Source: Aquilaria yunnanensis (taxonomy: Eukaryota > Streptophyta > Magnoliopsida > Malvales > Thymelaeaceae). Taken from it: DNA of 64,000 nt. The stretch spans positions 118,289,413 through 118,353,412 of the forward strand of contig CM077593.1 of the NCBI GenBank assembly GCA_039654915.1. The letters run 5' to 3'. Each line of letters starts with the position of its first letter. Within the stretch, counting starts at the first letter, position 1. A program made the position numbers and the translations under genes. The notes beneath the pieces are model-generated. The model saw only the letters and a list, made by a program, of their open reading frames with translations. It searched no databases and was not told where the DNA came from. Positions 10,998-21,968 of this stretch are shown here, piece by piece.

Positions 10998-11432
10998 TCA
11001 CTTCCAAGTGAGTAAAGCACGGGGAGGTTTACCACTGGAGACAATGTTGCCGTCAGAATCATAGATGATGAGTCCAGAGAAGTCCGGCAGCTGGCACTTG
11101 CCACCCATGAGTATGTTCTTTTTCCATACCGGCTGTTCACAGCTCACAATGCTCATGCTTTGGTTCTCATCTCCCTCTCTAATACCTTCATCGCAATGTT
11201 GAAATCCATGGATCCCGGTCTCGTTGTAATGTTGTATGACAGGTTCATCGTCGAAGATCTCGCCCACAAAGTTGTGGCAAGCACGCCAGCTGCGACGGAA
11301 CTTTTGGGCGTGAGAAGCGCACATGAACAAGGCAAAGGCGCACAAGAGCAGGGAGGCTGCGGCTAAGCCCGCTTGAGGCAAGCCTACGGTGGTTCCTTGT
11401 ACTCGTGTCAAATGAGAAAGCAGGCGAGCCAT
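10998..11432 (-). CDS. Uncharacterised plant protein, single-pass membrane anchor (At1g71740-like)
   Basis: A single uninterrupted exon encodes 144 residues. After a short basic N-terminus there is a hydrophobic segment at about residues 23-43 (AGLAAASLLLCAFALFMCAS), likely a signal anchor or uncleaved signal peptide. The remainder is soluble, with cysteines at about residues 38, 53, 79, 98 and 113, and ends PPRALLTWK. I recognise no catalytic motif and give no function. Its position between HGPT and the embryogenesis-like gene matches the Arabidopsis order HGPT (At1g71750) then At1g71740, recalled from memory. The reading frame, TATA-like element and conserved context support a real gene. 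It is divergent from the next gene. Confidence 0.7.
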   Translation of the reverse strand: MARLLSHLTRVQGTTVGLPQAGLAAASLLLCAFALFMCASHAQKFRRSWRACHNFVGEIFDDEPVIQHYNETGIHGFQHCDEGIREGDENQSMSIVSCEQPVWKKNILMGGKCQLPDFSGLIIYDSDGNIVSSGKPPRALLTWK

Positions 11433-11477
11433 TGTTCTTGTCTGATGAGTTTATTGCCCTTGCGAGATGGTTTGAAT

Positions 11478-11487
11478 CTTATATAAT
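11478..11487 (-). promoter_or_regulatory. Candidate TATA box of the small membrane protein gene
   Basis: On the minus strand the sequence reads ATTATATAAG about 46-55 bp upstream of the start codon at 11432. This would give a short leader of roughly 15-25 nt. It is the only good TATA match close to this gene. Confidence 0.4.
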
Positions 11488-12225
11488 TGTATCATGTGAT
11501 CTCTTGTTCTGATTAATGGGTTTGTTGTACTTTGGAGTCGACTAGAATTGGTTGGAGCTTTGATTAGATGACTTATGGGTTATGGATTTGGTAAAGCTCT
11601 CATCTCTGGAAGTTGGGTTAGATGGTTGAACCAATCCAAATGAACCAAACTCCCAACCTTTAAGGGAAAATTTGTGACGTGTGCAATAGCAAAGTGCTGG
11701 AATGAAAGTGAGCCATGAATTTACAAGCTAACTAGGTTCTTCTGATGAAATATACATCATTCACAATACAATGGGACAGAAAATCATTTCTAGAGTAAAA
11801 TATTAAGCTGTGATATTTGTTAAATTGTGCTACTATTACCATTTATGATGTCTTTTGCATGTCACATGAATAGGCTCTTGACAATTTAGAGGACCCCAAA
11901 CTTATGTGATGGTCATCATAACACCATCTTTTTCCTATTTATATTAACCTCAACCTACTGCCATTTTTAAATTTTTAGGAAAGGAAAAAGAATCAATTTA
12001 TTTTCTTTTTTAAAATGATGAAATAATAGACTAATAAATAAATAGTACCAAGTGATATGGGCAGCACTTCTGAAGCCCAAATCGGCGAAGGCCCAGAACT
12101 CGTAACATATTGCTGCTTGAGTTTGAGAGGTCGTCTTCCTCCGCAGCTCCGATTGGGTTCACCGCTGCCTTCCCTGCTTCTTCTGCTCATTTCGAAATTT
12201 AAGGAACCAAAAGATCCCCCAAAAC
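11488..12225. other. Shared divergent promoter region
   Basis: Two genes are transcribed outward from this gap of about 790 bp (starts at 11432 on minus and 12226 on plus). The right half is the probable leader of the plus-strand gene; it contains cagcacttctgaagcccaaa-type moderate-GC sequence that breaks the AT-rich background near 12055. I see no repeat with paired ends. Confidence 0.4.
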
Positions 12226-12753
12226 ATGCGATACCGCTCTCAAGTTCAACTGTACAAGTCTCTCCTGAGACACCCTTCTCAGTCTTCTTCTAAACCCACA
12301 TCTCCAACCCCCTTCAACTCGCTGGCCCCGGTCTCAAGTCTACTCACTTCCAGCCCCACCATCTCATGTTCCCGACCCACTTCTTCCCACGCGCTGTCCC
12401 ATTTTCTCGACCGCCCAGTTCCAAGAAACCCAGAAAGTTACCTTGGAATTCGCAGCGACTCGAAGACCTACGCGACCGAGTCGAGTACCGAGTTGGACGT
12501 AAACAAGGTAATCGACGAGATAAACCTCAAGTTTGCGGACGCGAGAGAGGAGATAGAGATGGCGATGGAGTCCAAAGAGACTGTGTACTTTGATGAGGAA
12601 GCCGAGTGTGCACGGGTTGCTGTGAAGGAAGTGTTGGACACCTACGAGGGTCTCTTGGCAAAGCTGCCGGAGAGCGAGAAGGCGGCCGTCCAACGCTCCA
12701 TGGGGCTCAAGATCGAGCAGTTGAAGGCTGAGCTCAAACAGTTGGATGATTGA
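12226..12753 (+). CDS. Small probably mitochondrial 'embryogenesis-like' protein (At1g71730-like)
   Basis: A single exon of 175 codons starts at the ATG at 12226. The first ~90 residues are rich in Ser, Arg, Pro and Thr with few acidic residues, like an organelle transit peptide. The remainder (from about residue 95) is a charged helical domain: DVNKVIDEINLKFADAREEIE, then FDEEAECARVAVKEVLDTYE, then a Leu/Lys/Glu helix ending ELKQLDD, likely to form a coiled coil. I recognise this as the plant family often labelled 'embryogenesis-like protein'; its biochemical role is unknown to me. Mitochondrial targeting is inferred from composition. The Arabidopsis neighbour order (At1g71740, At1g71730) supports the assignment. 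Confidence 0.8.
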   Translation: MRYRSQVQLYKSLLRHPSQSSSKPTSPTPFNSLAPVSSLLTSSPTISCSRPTSSHALSHFLDRPVPRNPESYLGIRSDSKTYATESSTELDVNKVIDEINLKFADAREEIEMAMESKETVYFDEEAECARVAVKEVLDTYEGLLAKLPESEKAAVQRSMGLKIEQLKAELKQLDD

Positions 12754-15700
12754 TGAGGTTGGTGCAAATGGGTATTGCTGGAAATTTTCTCTCCTCTGGC
12801 AGTTTCCCCATCGCGAGGGATAATTCAAGCTTGGTGTGCTGATATTAATTACAGTTACATGTTTTATTGATGAATGCTTCTGTTGCAAGTTAATGAATTG
12901 TTAGGAATAATAAGAGGCGAGATTGAAGTATTGATGCTCTAGAAAATAGGGTTATTTCGTGTAGTTTTCAGTTTTCAACTCTCCATGATTAGTAGAGGCT
13001 GCTTTTTAATGCAAGAGATCCTTAGAATTGTTTTGTTCCTGATCTGTGTTCCCATTTTGGTTTTAAATTATTCAAGTTGTTTTGTACGTCTACATTTGAT
13101 AAGTGGAGTATCCGCTGAACAAAGTGAGAGAAATCGTGATACAAAGAAGTGTATTATGAAAATAATATGAACATACAACTAATTTCAGTTGCTATAAGTG
13201 CCGACTATCAACAACAATTGTTTTCCTCAAAGCTGCTACATTTAATGTTTAGCTTTGCAAGTTTCCTTGGAAGAAAAGCTATAAAAGATCAATGCTTCTT
13301 AAGCATTTTGGCTGGTGAGAATTCTGTTATTCTGTAAAAATCCAAATAGTTTTTAGTTTTACACTTCATATGGATTGTTTAGGTGCATGTAAGTCAACTC
13401 TTGCATAATTCAAGGCCGACGTCATTATCAACTTTCTTGTTTGCCAGCATTTGAAAATAAAGAAACTGTAATCCATCGTAATATTGTGTCGTTCTCATGC
13501 CATGTAGCTGTGGCCAGCACTGTGTTATCTTCATTTACTTTTGTTGTAGTATACCAGGTGAAAATAATCATTGCAGACCTTTACAAACATATTCAGAGGT
13601 ACCTGAATAGAGCACACCTAATGTGAGTTTTGTTAATAACATAACTTTCCAAGGTCTATCATGGCATCTGGGATGAAATAGTTAAACTGAACATATATGA
13701 CTGTCCCTTATCCTGCATTTAGTTGTTACTGGAATGAAGTGAAGCAAATTATATAATATTGCAGTTCTGATATTGGAAAGCTTACTTTCAGTAAGCTGTT
13801 TTACATCAAGGGTGAATGGAGTAGGCTTTCCTTAACCCTCCATTAGGACTTACACCTGATTGTCCTTTGTCCACAAATTTATTGCTTTGACTTACCTTTC
13901 TTTACTGTTCTTTTACTCTGCAACACCAAAATCTTTGATAACAGAGTTCATACATTATCAAGAAAGATGGGTGAATTATCTGGTGTGAAATAGTATGGCT
14001 GGTTATGTTTTGAGAACGGACAACCAATCCTCATGAGCTTTAGAACTTTAGGTTCCTTTAGCTAGTGTTGTGTAGCAGTTATTCATGATCAAGCGCCTAA
14101 GTATTTGTGATACACTTTGTTATAATAGACCGTAGGTCTGGAATATATCATTTGGTAAGTAAGGATATGTTGATTTGCCGACTTCGGGGATTCAATTTTT
14201 GTGAACAGAAGTTTGCATTTGATAAATCATTTTTTTTGAACTAGCAAAAATAGAGTTCCACTGGTGAAAGCACCAAGGTTTAATCAATGTAGAGAAGGTA
14301 TCTAAGAATAATAGCTCAGAAATCTCTCAGTTTCGGTGACAATATAAAAGAGACTTCTATTTTTGCCTCGCAGTTTCTATGCATCTTTGCTTAAGAATGA
14401 TTGGACTTTCCACCGGGGAAAACCTATGTTCCTTGCCGTCCAATGTCCAAATTAACAATTGCTGGAGGAATTATGGCAAACTTCCTATATTTTTTTTATT
14501 TTCTGAGATTTGGAACCCCTCTTTCTCTCTTCTAGTGAACCTACCTGAACCCAGCCAAATGTCCACTGTGGTCTTTTCTTGATATAAGAGTTCACATTCC
14601 ACAAGCATAATTATAATAATCAACTGCTCGCTTCACCTGCTCCTTGTGCTGTTTGCAAGTTATAAAAGATTATGAAGGATTCTGTTTGAGATGTATTTCA
14701 GCTGTGAATTCCTGAACGTAAATCAGCATGTTGTAAAAAAATGTATACCAAAGTCACTATGAAGTGGCATACAAAAAAAAAAAAGGGAAAATAATGTACA
14801 CTGAGATTAGATTATATTGGCCTGCTTTTAGGTATGGTTCCGGGAGAGTTTCAAACTTCCAAACATTTATATGCCCGTCTTGTAACATGGCAAGTATATG
14901 GCAGACAGCGATCCCACTTGCTATTCATTGAGCTGTTTCAGTAGCTTTATGTTCTTCTATACATGCCATTAGAAATAGCTCAAGGGTCCCTGTGGAAAGC
15001 AAAAGACCTTTTTTGGTAAATGGCATGAGCATGAGCAAGATGTGAAGTGATCAAACAGCATGGACTTAGACACTGCCCACTGTAGTGGGCCATAGCCCAA
15101 AGCATACGTTTGTTCGAGATGGGGAAGCGTCTCAACTCCAGGCACAGGAGAAATTAATAAGGGGACACAATGAAATGGGGTTTCGTGGCTTTCTTGGGGA
15201 GGCATAATGGCTTAACACAGGAATGCTGGGCAAAAGAGGTGTATGACCAGTGCCCTAGATTGATTTTCCCTAGTGCTCTTCCTATTTGTGTATCTGTCTC
15301 TGGTTTTAGATTCTTGAAGCAGGTACCTTATCTGAACAGCAACCATGATCATAATCCAATCCTATGGCATTTCCATGTGCCTAGAAGGAACAGAGCACCA
15401 CACTTGGACCCTTTTCACGATGCCTATCCCGGAATTTATGGGACAAGGAATAGAGTAGAAGACCTTGAAGCTAGTTTGTCTCTGAGTTTGTGAGGATGAA
15501 ATGTGTTGTCGAGAAAGAGCCATGGATTATCATGTGGTTTTAGGTGGTAGGGTCCCTTAGTTTTTCCCCACCTTCCTTTTCTGGATGTTACTGAACTTTC
15601 ACCAAGACCTCAGCTGAAAGCATAGGAAAGAAACGGGAAAGAGACTCCAATGATTTTATCGTAATAGTTGCAACGTAATATCAAGGCAATGACAGGTTTG

Positions 15701-16628
15701 GCAGAGACAACTTGTGCTGTTGGAGTTGCTTTGTTTTTTTATGGGGAAGGGCAATGTAAAGAGAGTGGAAAAAGATGTGCTACAAAATGTTTTGGTTATG
15801 AATCTCCTCTTTTTGACCAGTTTGCTTTGGGAAAATGTTCTTTTTCAGAAAATGAGATATGAGACAAGGGACACAAAGTGAAGAGCGGGAGAAAGACAAA
15901 TCTGTTGAACAAAGAGACCATGTAGGGAAGAGGGAGAAACATGGCTGGTTTCTGCCTGTCTGCTCGTATGTTTCATCAGATGGGCCTACACTGCCACATA
16001 TATGGATGGAGGTTTGCTTTCTAGGCGTTACCCTTGTCTTCTTAGAAAAGTTTATGTGATTCAAATTCAATGCACGCAATTGAAAATGTTATGGGTGTAA
16101 TGTAACTACATCGACATATTGAAAATATTGATAAATCGAGAGACGATCTACCATGAAAATACATAGAAAACCAGTCCTCCAGATGTGCAAGTGTAAACAG
16201 ATTTTCCATTGAGTAAGAAAAATGGAATTCCTGGGGGATAAAAAACCAGACCCTGACGTGTTTGGTGCTTTGTAACGTTGCATCTTGTTTGATAAGAAAA
16301 TGGCATGTCAGATCTTCCTCAGCACAGTGTACTGGTAAGAAATTATATGGTATGAAATTTTTAGGAGCATTTCTTCGAATCAAAGTCATCCCATTTTCCA
16401 AAGAAAAATGATGAAAAGTATTTGCAATTGAAAGGCCATTAGATGAAAAAAAGGGGGTGGGGGCGTGGGGTTTGGCTTTTCTAGAACTGTACAACCGACC
16501 CAATCACCCAAGGTCATCATCTACGACTAACATTGATCTTCAGCCTGAGGACTAATTATCTCATTTTCCCTATTGGCTCGTGTGTTCTTGGAATTGAAAG
16601 AAAAACTGAACTACAAGTAAAAGGGAAA
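12754..16628. other. Intergenic region between convergent genes
   Basis: About 3.9 kb of moderate-GC sequence lies between two 3' ends. I see no domain-bearing ORF and no terminal repeats. An ORF at 15170-15493 and one on the minus strand at 16042-16503 have no recognisable similarity and no convincing gene structure. The sequence is less AT-rich and less repeat-like than other gaps here, so an unannotated non-coding transcript cannot be excluded. Confidence 0.4.
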
Positions 16629-19600
16629 TCAGCTCTGGTTTGAGGATTGCTTTATTAGAGGTTGGGAAGTCTTTCCCCACTCTTCAGGTGGGCTCTTCAC
16701 CTCCATCAGCAGTGCCACCACTTCCTTCATGGTCGGCCGTTCGGCTGGCGAAGAGTTGACGCAGAACATAGCAATCCCCAGCGTTTGAAGCATCTCTTGC
16801 ACCATTTGGTCCGGTAGTCCCTGGAGTTTCATATCGAGGATTGAGACAGCTGGTTCAAAGCTTCCCATTTTCTTCTTCACCCACTCAACTATGTGCAGCC
16901 CATCACCCACCTGCGGTTCAACTGCACTTCGTCCACTTAGAATCTCCAGCAACACCACTCCATAACTGTAGACATCGCTCTTCTCAGTGATGTTCATAGT
17001 ATATCCATATTCTGCAGTGACCATCAACAAATTATGGGACCAACATCACACTAGTATAGGACTGGACAACAGCTTTTGGAGCGTGTAAGAAGTAAAGCTA
17101 AATCAATATGGAAATATGGATACTTACCAGGAGCAATATATCCATAAGAGCCCGCCACTCTAGACATTGCCTGTTGATAGCTCGGGGAGTTCATCAGTTT
17201 GGCCAAACCAAAGTCCGCTAGATATGCCTCATACTTGGAATCAAGAAGAATGTTATTGCACTTAACGTCCCTGTGAAGAATTGCAGGCACACAATCATGA
17301 TGCAGGTAGGCTAGGCCCTGAGCTGAACCCACTGCAATCTTGTACCTCGTTTCCCAGTCCAAGTTTCGATTCCCTTGCAATAGCTGCTGCAGATTACCAT
17401 TGGGAATGTAGTTGTAAAGTAGGAGTTTAACACTTTTATTGGAACAATAACCTAAGAGCTTGACAATATTCCGATGCCGAATGTGCCCGAGGATCTGAAT
17501 TTCAGCAGCAAAAGAGTCAATTGTCGGCTCTTCATCCTGTTTAGTTTTCCAAAGTTTCTTGACTGCAATCAATTCTCCACTGGGCATTTCTGCCTTGTAT
17601 ACAACTCCAGAGCATCCTTTTCCAATAACATTCTCATCCTTCAGACAGTCCAAGATATTATCAATGGTGCAGTTGAGCTTCTGAAATGGAATGAAGGTCC
17701 ATGGATAAGAGAAATCTTCAGTCCCTGGTGATGAGGATGACAATCGCAATGACTTCTCCACTATGTACCTGTGATTCCTTGTAACTAGAATCAATAAAGC
17801 AAGGAGTGCCACTGTGACTGAGGCCAGAATCACAGAGATAAGAGCAATCGTCTTGGCTGATTTTAACCCACCCCTTCTATTAAGGCGGGAAGAACAACTT
17901 GAGCCATCAGTTGATTCACAAATATGAGGGTTATAAAGGAAAGCATTTGAAGAGAGAGTCCTAAAGAAAGGAGTAACAGGAACAGGGCCTGAGAAATTGT
18001 TGTACGAGATATTCAAGGAAGTTAGACTTGTAAGGGACCCCAGTATAGTTATTCTTCCATACAACATGTTGTGAGAAAGATCAAGAGACTGCAACTGAGT
18101 CAATCCAGACATTGTGTCTGGTAATTGTCCAGTGAAAGAGTTGGAGCTCAAGTCCAGACTAATTGTTAAGCTTGTTACATGACCAATTTCCGCAGGGATT
18201 GCACCAGATAGGCTATTGTAGCTTAAATCGAAGAGTGTGAGTTTCTGCAGGTTCTGAATGGATTTTGGGATAGAACCTGTTAGTAGATTATTGTTCAAAA
18301 TAAGCTTGTTCAAGTAACTAAAATTACCGAAACTCCAAGGGATCTCCTCTGTGAAGCTGTTCCGACTGAGATCAAGCTGCTCCAAGTTCACCAGCTCCCC
18401 AAGCTGAGATGGTATTTCACCAGTGAGGTAGTTATTGTGAACATCCAGTAACTCAAGAACAGTGATGTTTGCAATTTCAGAAGGAAGGCTGCCAGAGAAA
18501 TGATTCATATATAGATCAAGAAAGACCAGGTTCTGCAGTTGGCCTAATTCTTTAGGTATCTGACCCGAAAGCCGGTTTTCTCCAAGTCTCAACCTGACTA
18601 GGGAATCAGAGTTGGCAACACTTCTAGGTAACCCTCCAGATAAAGAATTCCCTAAAAGAAGAAGCTTACTCAGCTTCTTCAGACCAAAAATCTCTTCCGG
18701 GATCAAGCCTGTCAGCTTGTTCCTTGAAAGATCGAGAGCATATAGTTCAGTGCAGTTACCAAAAGACGATGGGATAGTTCCAGAGACCGAGTTCCCCCAC
18801 AGAAAGAAACTCTGCAAGTATTTCAACTTACCTACTTGCCACGGAATTGTGCCTGATAGCTGATTCTTATCAAGCTGAAGAGCACTCAGACTGGAACAGT
18901 TACTTAACTGCCAAGGAATTGGTCCAGTCAGTGAATTGTCTGACAAATGAAGCTGCTCAAGAACTGCCAACTCCCCTATATCAGCAGGAATTCCACCAGA
19001 CAGGTCATTGGCAGATGCATCAACAACAACAAGTGAAGAACAATTTGAAATCTCCGGTGGTATTGGACCAGACAGTGCATTTCCCCATATAAGCAAGCTA
19101 GTGAGCTTTTGCAGCTTACCCAACTGAGGAGGGATTGAACCAGTGAGCTTGTTCATGTGCAGATACAAGTTCCTCAGTTCTGAACACAACCCAAGCTCTG
19201 GTGGAATGGAACCAAAGACCTCCGTGTCATAGAGTGCCAGAGTTTGCAGGTTGATCAAGTTCCCAAATGTAGGCGGAATCACGCCAGAAAGACCGGTGGC
19301 AGCAGCCCCAAATGTGGTGAGATTGGTGAGCATTCCTAACTGGGTTGGAATCTCCCCTGTCAAATATGGATTCCCACCAACTCTGAGTTCTTGAAGAGAG
19401 ATCAAAGAGCCCAACTGAGATGGGATTGAGCCGTTCAATAGATTGTCTTGCAGACAAAGAATTTGAAGTGAAGTGAGGTTAGCTAGTTGCCGGGGTATTT
19501 TTCCAGTCAATCTGTTCGAATTCAAGAAAAGGAACTGAAGTGAGGAGAGCTGGCCAAGTTCTTTTGGAATGGACCCAGAAATGGAGTTGGAGGAGAGGTC

Positions 19601-19984
19601 CAAAAGGCGCAGTTGAGAGAGCTGGCCAAAAGAAGGAGGGATTGAACCAGAGACATTACTGGAGGAAAGATTGAGAAGCTGCAAATAAGAGAGAGAGGAA
19701 ATTTGTGAAGGCAAAGAGGATAGATTGAGGAATGTGTTTGGTAGAGAAACTGAAATGACTCTGTTTTGTGGAGAACAAGTTAGTCCTTCCCAAGAACAAG
19801 GTGTTTGGCTGTCTGGGTTCCATGAGGCAAGAACTGATGAGGCTGATTTTGCAGAAAGAAGAGAGAGAAGGACTTGCCCATCTGATGAAAGTGGAGTAAC
19901 AAAAACTGAGCTGCTCATAGCAAAACTAAGAATGAAGAAATACAAGAGCTGATGATTACTTGGGAAAAGGGTTGGTTTGGCCAT
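16629..19984 (-). CDS. RGI5: LRR receptor-like serine/threonine kinase, RGI5 (At1g34110) type
   Basis: Members of this subfamily XI clade are plasma-membrane receptors for root meristem growth factor (RGF/GLV) peptides. Two exons (17128-19984 and 16629-17011), with a 116-bp intron in phase 1 inside the kinase domain (between APE and YGYT), give 1079 residues. In order: a signal peptide (about 1-30), an N-terminal cap with CSWEGLTC, about 23 leucine-rich repeats, a transmembrane helix (about 712-735), and a kinase domain. The glycine loop GKGCSGVV is at 788, the catalytic Lys is at 809, HRD at 904-906 and DFG at 924-926, followed by GSYGYIAPEYGY. HRD makes it an RD, presumably active, kinase. 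The C-terminus ends SQPLIKQSSNQS as in the RGI5 clade. No stop or frameshift is present. The orthology call rests on remembered sequence. Confidence 0.93.
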
Positions 19985-21669
19985 TTGGGGCTTATGGGAA
20001 AAAATGGGGGTTTTTGGGAAAAAAAGAGGGTTTGAGAGGAATGAGGTGAGTGAGGCTGAAGGGTTTTTTCTTGGTGATGGAGATTGGTGAAAGAAAAAGT
20101 CTACTCTAGGAGACAGCAGCCATGTGAGAGAGATTAAGTTTGGTATGGAGGTAAGATTGCTTGCATTTTACACCAATGCGTTGATTCGGCACATCCAGTG
20201 TTGAAACCCTGCATGTGAGTCACAAGAAGAAAAGGGCAGCAACATAAAAACTTCTCTGGTGAAGATTATGCCGAAAGGTACGACCTTTTCCTTCCTTCCG
20301 GCGGCTGCTGGTGGTGGAGTTGGCAGCGGCGGAGGTGGTGGAGCAAGCTTGCAGCTTTGAGCTGGAAAGCACCGTGCTTGTTCATTACCTAGACTTCGAA
20401 AGGCTCGTCCTTTGGATTTAAATACCAAAAATACTGGTTTTGAGCAGGGATTTGGGCGCCACCCATATTTTCTATTGAGCCACATTTAATATTAACTATA
20501 AAGGGCTACTATTATCCATTTTTTGGGGAATGATTCTCTGAAGCTGAGGTAAGTGATACTGGCTGCAGGATTGGCTTGGATGAACCAAGTTGTAAGCATC
20601 CTTAATCAAAACCGTCCACGTGTTGCATTATCAACAAGCCTTTTGTTTTTTACCAGTGGTCCGACTCACTAAGTTGATGGATCTAATGTAGCAACTCATG
20701 GAATTTAAAGTCTTCCAGTTCCATTGCGCAAATGTGTATGTGCCCATAACGTCTAATGTCCGGATAGCTTCATAGTTTCCACATCAGTTTATGTGGACAT
20801 GAAACAAATCTACGTGCTTGGATATATACTACATGTTCCAATGTAGTCGGGCATTAGTTACATTCATATGGTCGTAGTAGGTAACAAAAGATCTGAGCTT
20901 TTAAAGAGATTTTATCTCTTGAAATAAAAGACAATAAACATTTGTTTTACAAGAAGATATTCATATGTATTAATGATTTTTAAGAAAATGTAAACATAAA
21001 ATAATGATGTTACACAATATCATGAAGTTTTTATCTCGAGATCTCAATCAAGTGATTAAGGTTTTGGACACCAAATTTGAAGTCAGGAGTTTAAATTCTG
21101 TTTCTATTAAATTCTGATAAATGTCAATTATATTGGTTTAGTGACATTATGTATTTTGAAAAAACAAACATTTTCTCACTCCATATACTATAAATGATCT
21201 CATACGTTATAGCACTTACATAATACTTTTGTGCCAAAAAAATATTATACACTTTCTGAAAATAAAACTGGTTCCCATCTTTTTATATGGATGAATAAAT
21301 TCAGGGGTGGATCCAAGCTTTTTATAAAGGAAGGGCCAAAATAAATATTTTTCTAAATTATAATTCTTATAAGAGAATTTGATCCATTTTAAAGAAGAGC
21401 CAGAATTCACTTCTTTTTAAATTTTCAAAAAAATTATGAATTTTACAATTTTAAGAGAGCCGGGCCCCTACAATTTTAAGGTATCACTACATTTTTTTTA
21501 ACTCGAGTCTTTATTTGATCAAATTTGATATATTGAAAAAATAAAGAAAAATCAATCCACCATTAACATTTTTCATTTACATCCTTAACCACAAAAACTC
21601 CTGCACATAAGGACCCCCTTAATTGTAAACTAGTGACATGAATTTTACATTTCAATTCGTTTAAATTTA
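19985..21669. other. Upstream region of the receptor kinase gene
   Basis: The first ~500 bp (G-rich runs near 19985-20045, then a CT/GC-rich segment near 20280-20400) probably includes leader and promoter of the minus-strand kinase gene. The proline-coding minus-strand ORF at 20168-20485 lies here and is not convincing. Beyond about 20500 the DNA is AT-rich and repeat-like. At 21303-21475 are decayed ends of a 'ggggtggatccaag'-type repeat. Confidence 0.4.
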
Positions 21670-21968
21670 AATCAACTTAATTTAAAATGACTTATTTTTA
21701 TTTTTACTTCTTTTTAATTTGGAACTAATTTTATTTGAAACTTAATATTATGTAGGTGTAATAATCAATTTAAAATACAAGTTTTACAATCTTATTAATT
21801 TTTCTTTTTAATGCCTAAAAAAAGTAAAATTTTAAAAAATGTAATAGCATCATGAAAATTTACTTTCAAATAAATTACTATATCTCCATAATATTAATTT
21901 TCAAATGAAATTGATTCGGGTAAAAAATGTGTAAAAATAAAAATAAGTCATTTTTGGATAAATTGACT
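21670..21968. repeat. Fold-back MITE, copy 1
   Basis: The left arm (aatcaactt...gacttatttttatttttac...ggaactaattt...aacttaatattatgtagg) is matched by the reverse complement of the right arm, ending aattgact. The element is almost one long imperfect hairpin. A second copy in the same orientation is at 25101-25454. No coding potential is seen. Confidence 0.7.

Noticed and set aside
12364..12888. 174-codon minus-strand ORF opposite the embryogenesis-like gene
   Set aside because: It mirrors a GC-rich coding exon; the plus-strand frame has the conserved sequence.
15170..15493. 107-codon plus-strand ORF
   Set aside because: No recognisable family and low-complexity end (SLSLSL); kept only as a question in the gap finding.
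16042..16503. 153-codon minus-strand ORF beyond the receptor kinase 3' end
   Set aside because: Composition looks random, no domain or homology is visible, and no upstream or downstream exon joins it.
20168..20485. Minus-strand ORF with a run of prolines upstream of the receptor kinase
   Set aside because: It comes from a short GGC/GGTGGT-type tract; no domain, and it lies where the leader and promoter of the kinase gene are expected.
21040..21125. tRNA-like SINE head (aagtgattaagg ... ggagtttaaattc)
   Set aside because: The A and B boxes are too degraded, and I see no poly-A or poly-T tail with target duplication.
21303..21475. Possible transposon ends 'ggggtggatccaag' and 'gggcccc'
   Set aside because: The two ends do not match well as inverted repeats and no target duplication is visible; mentioned only within the intergenic entry.
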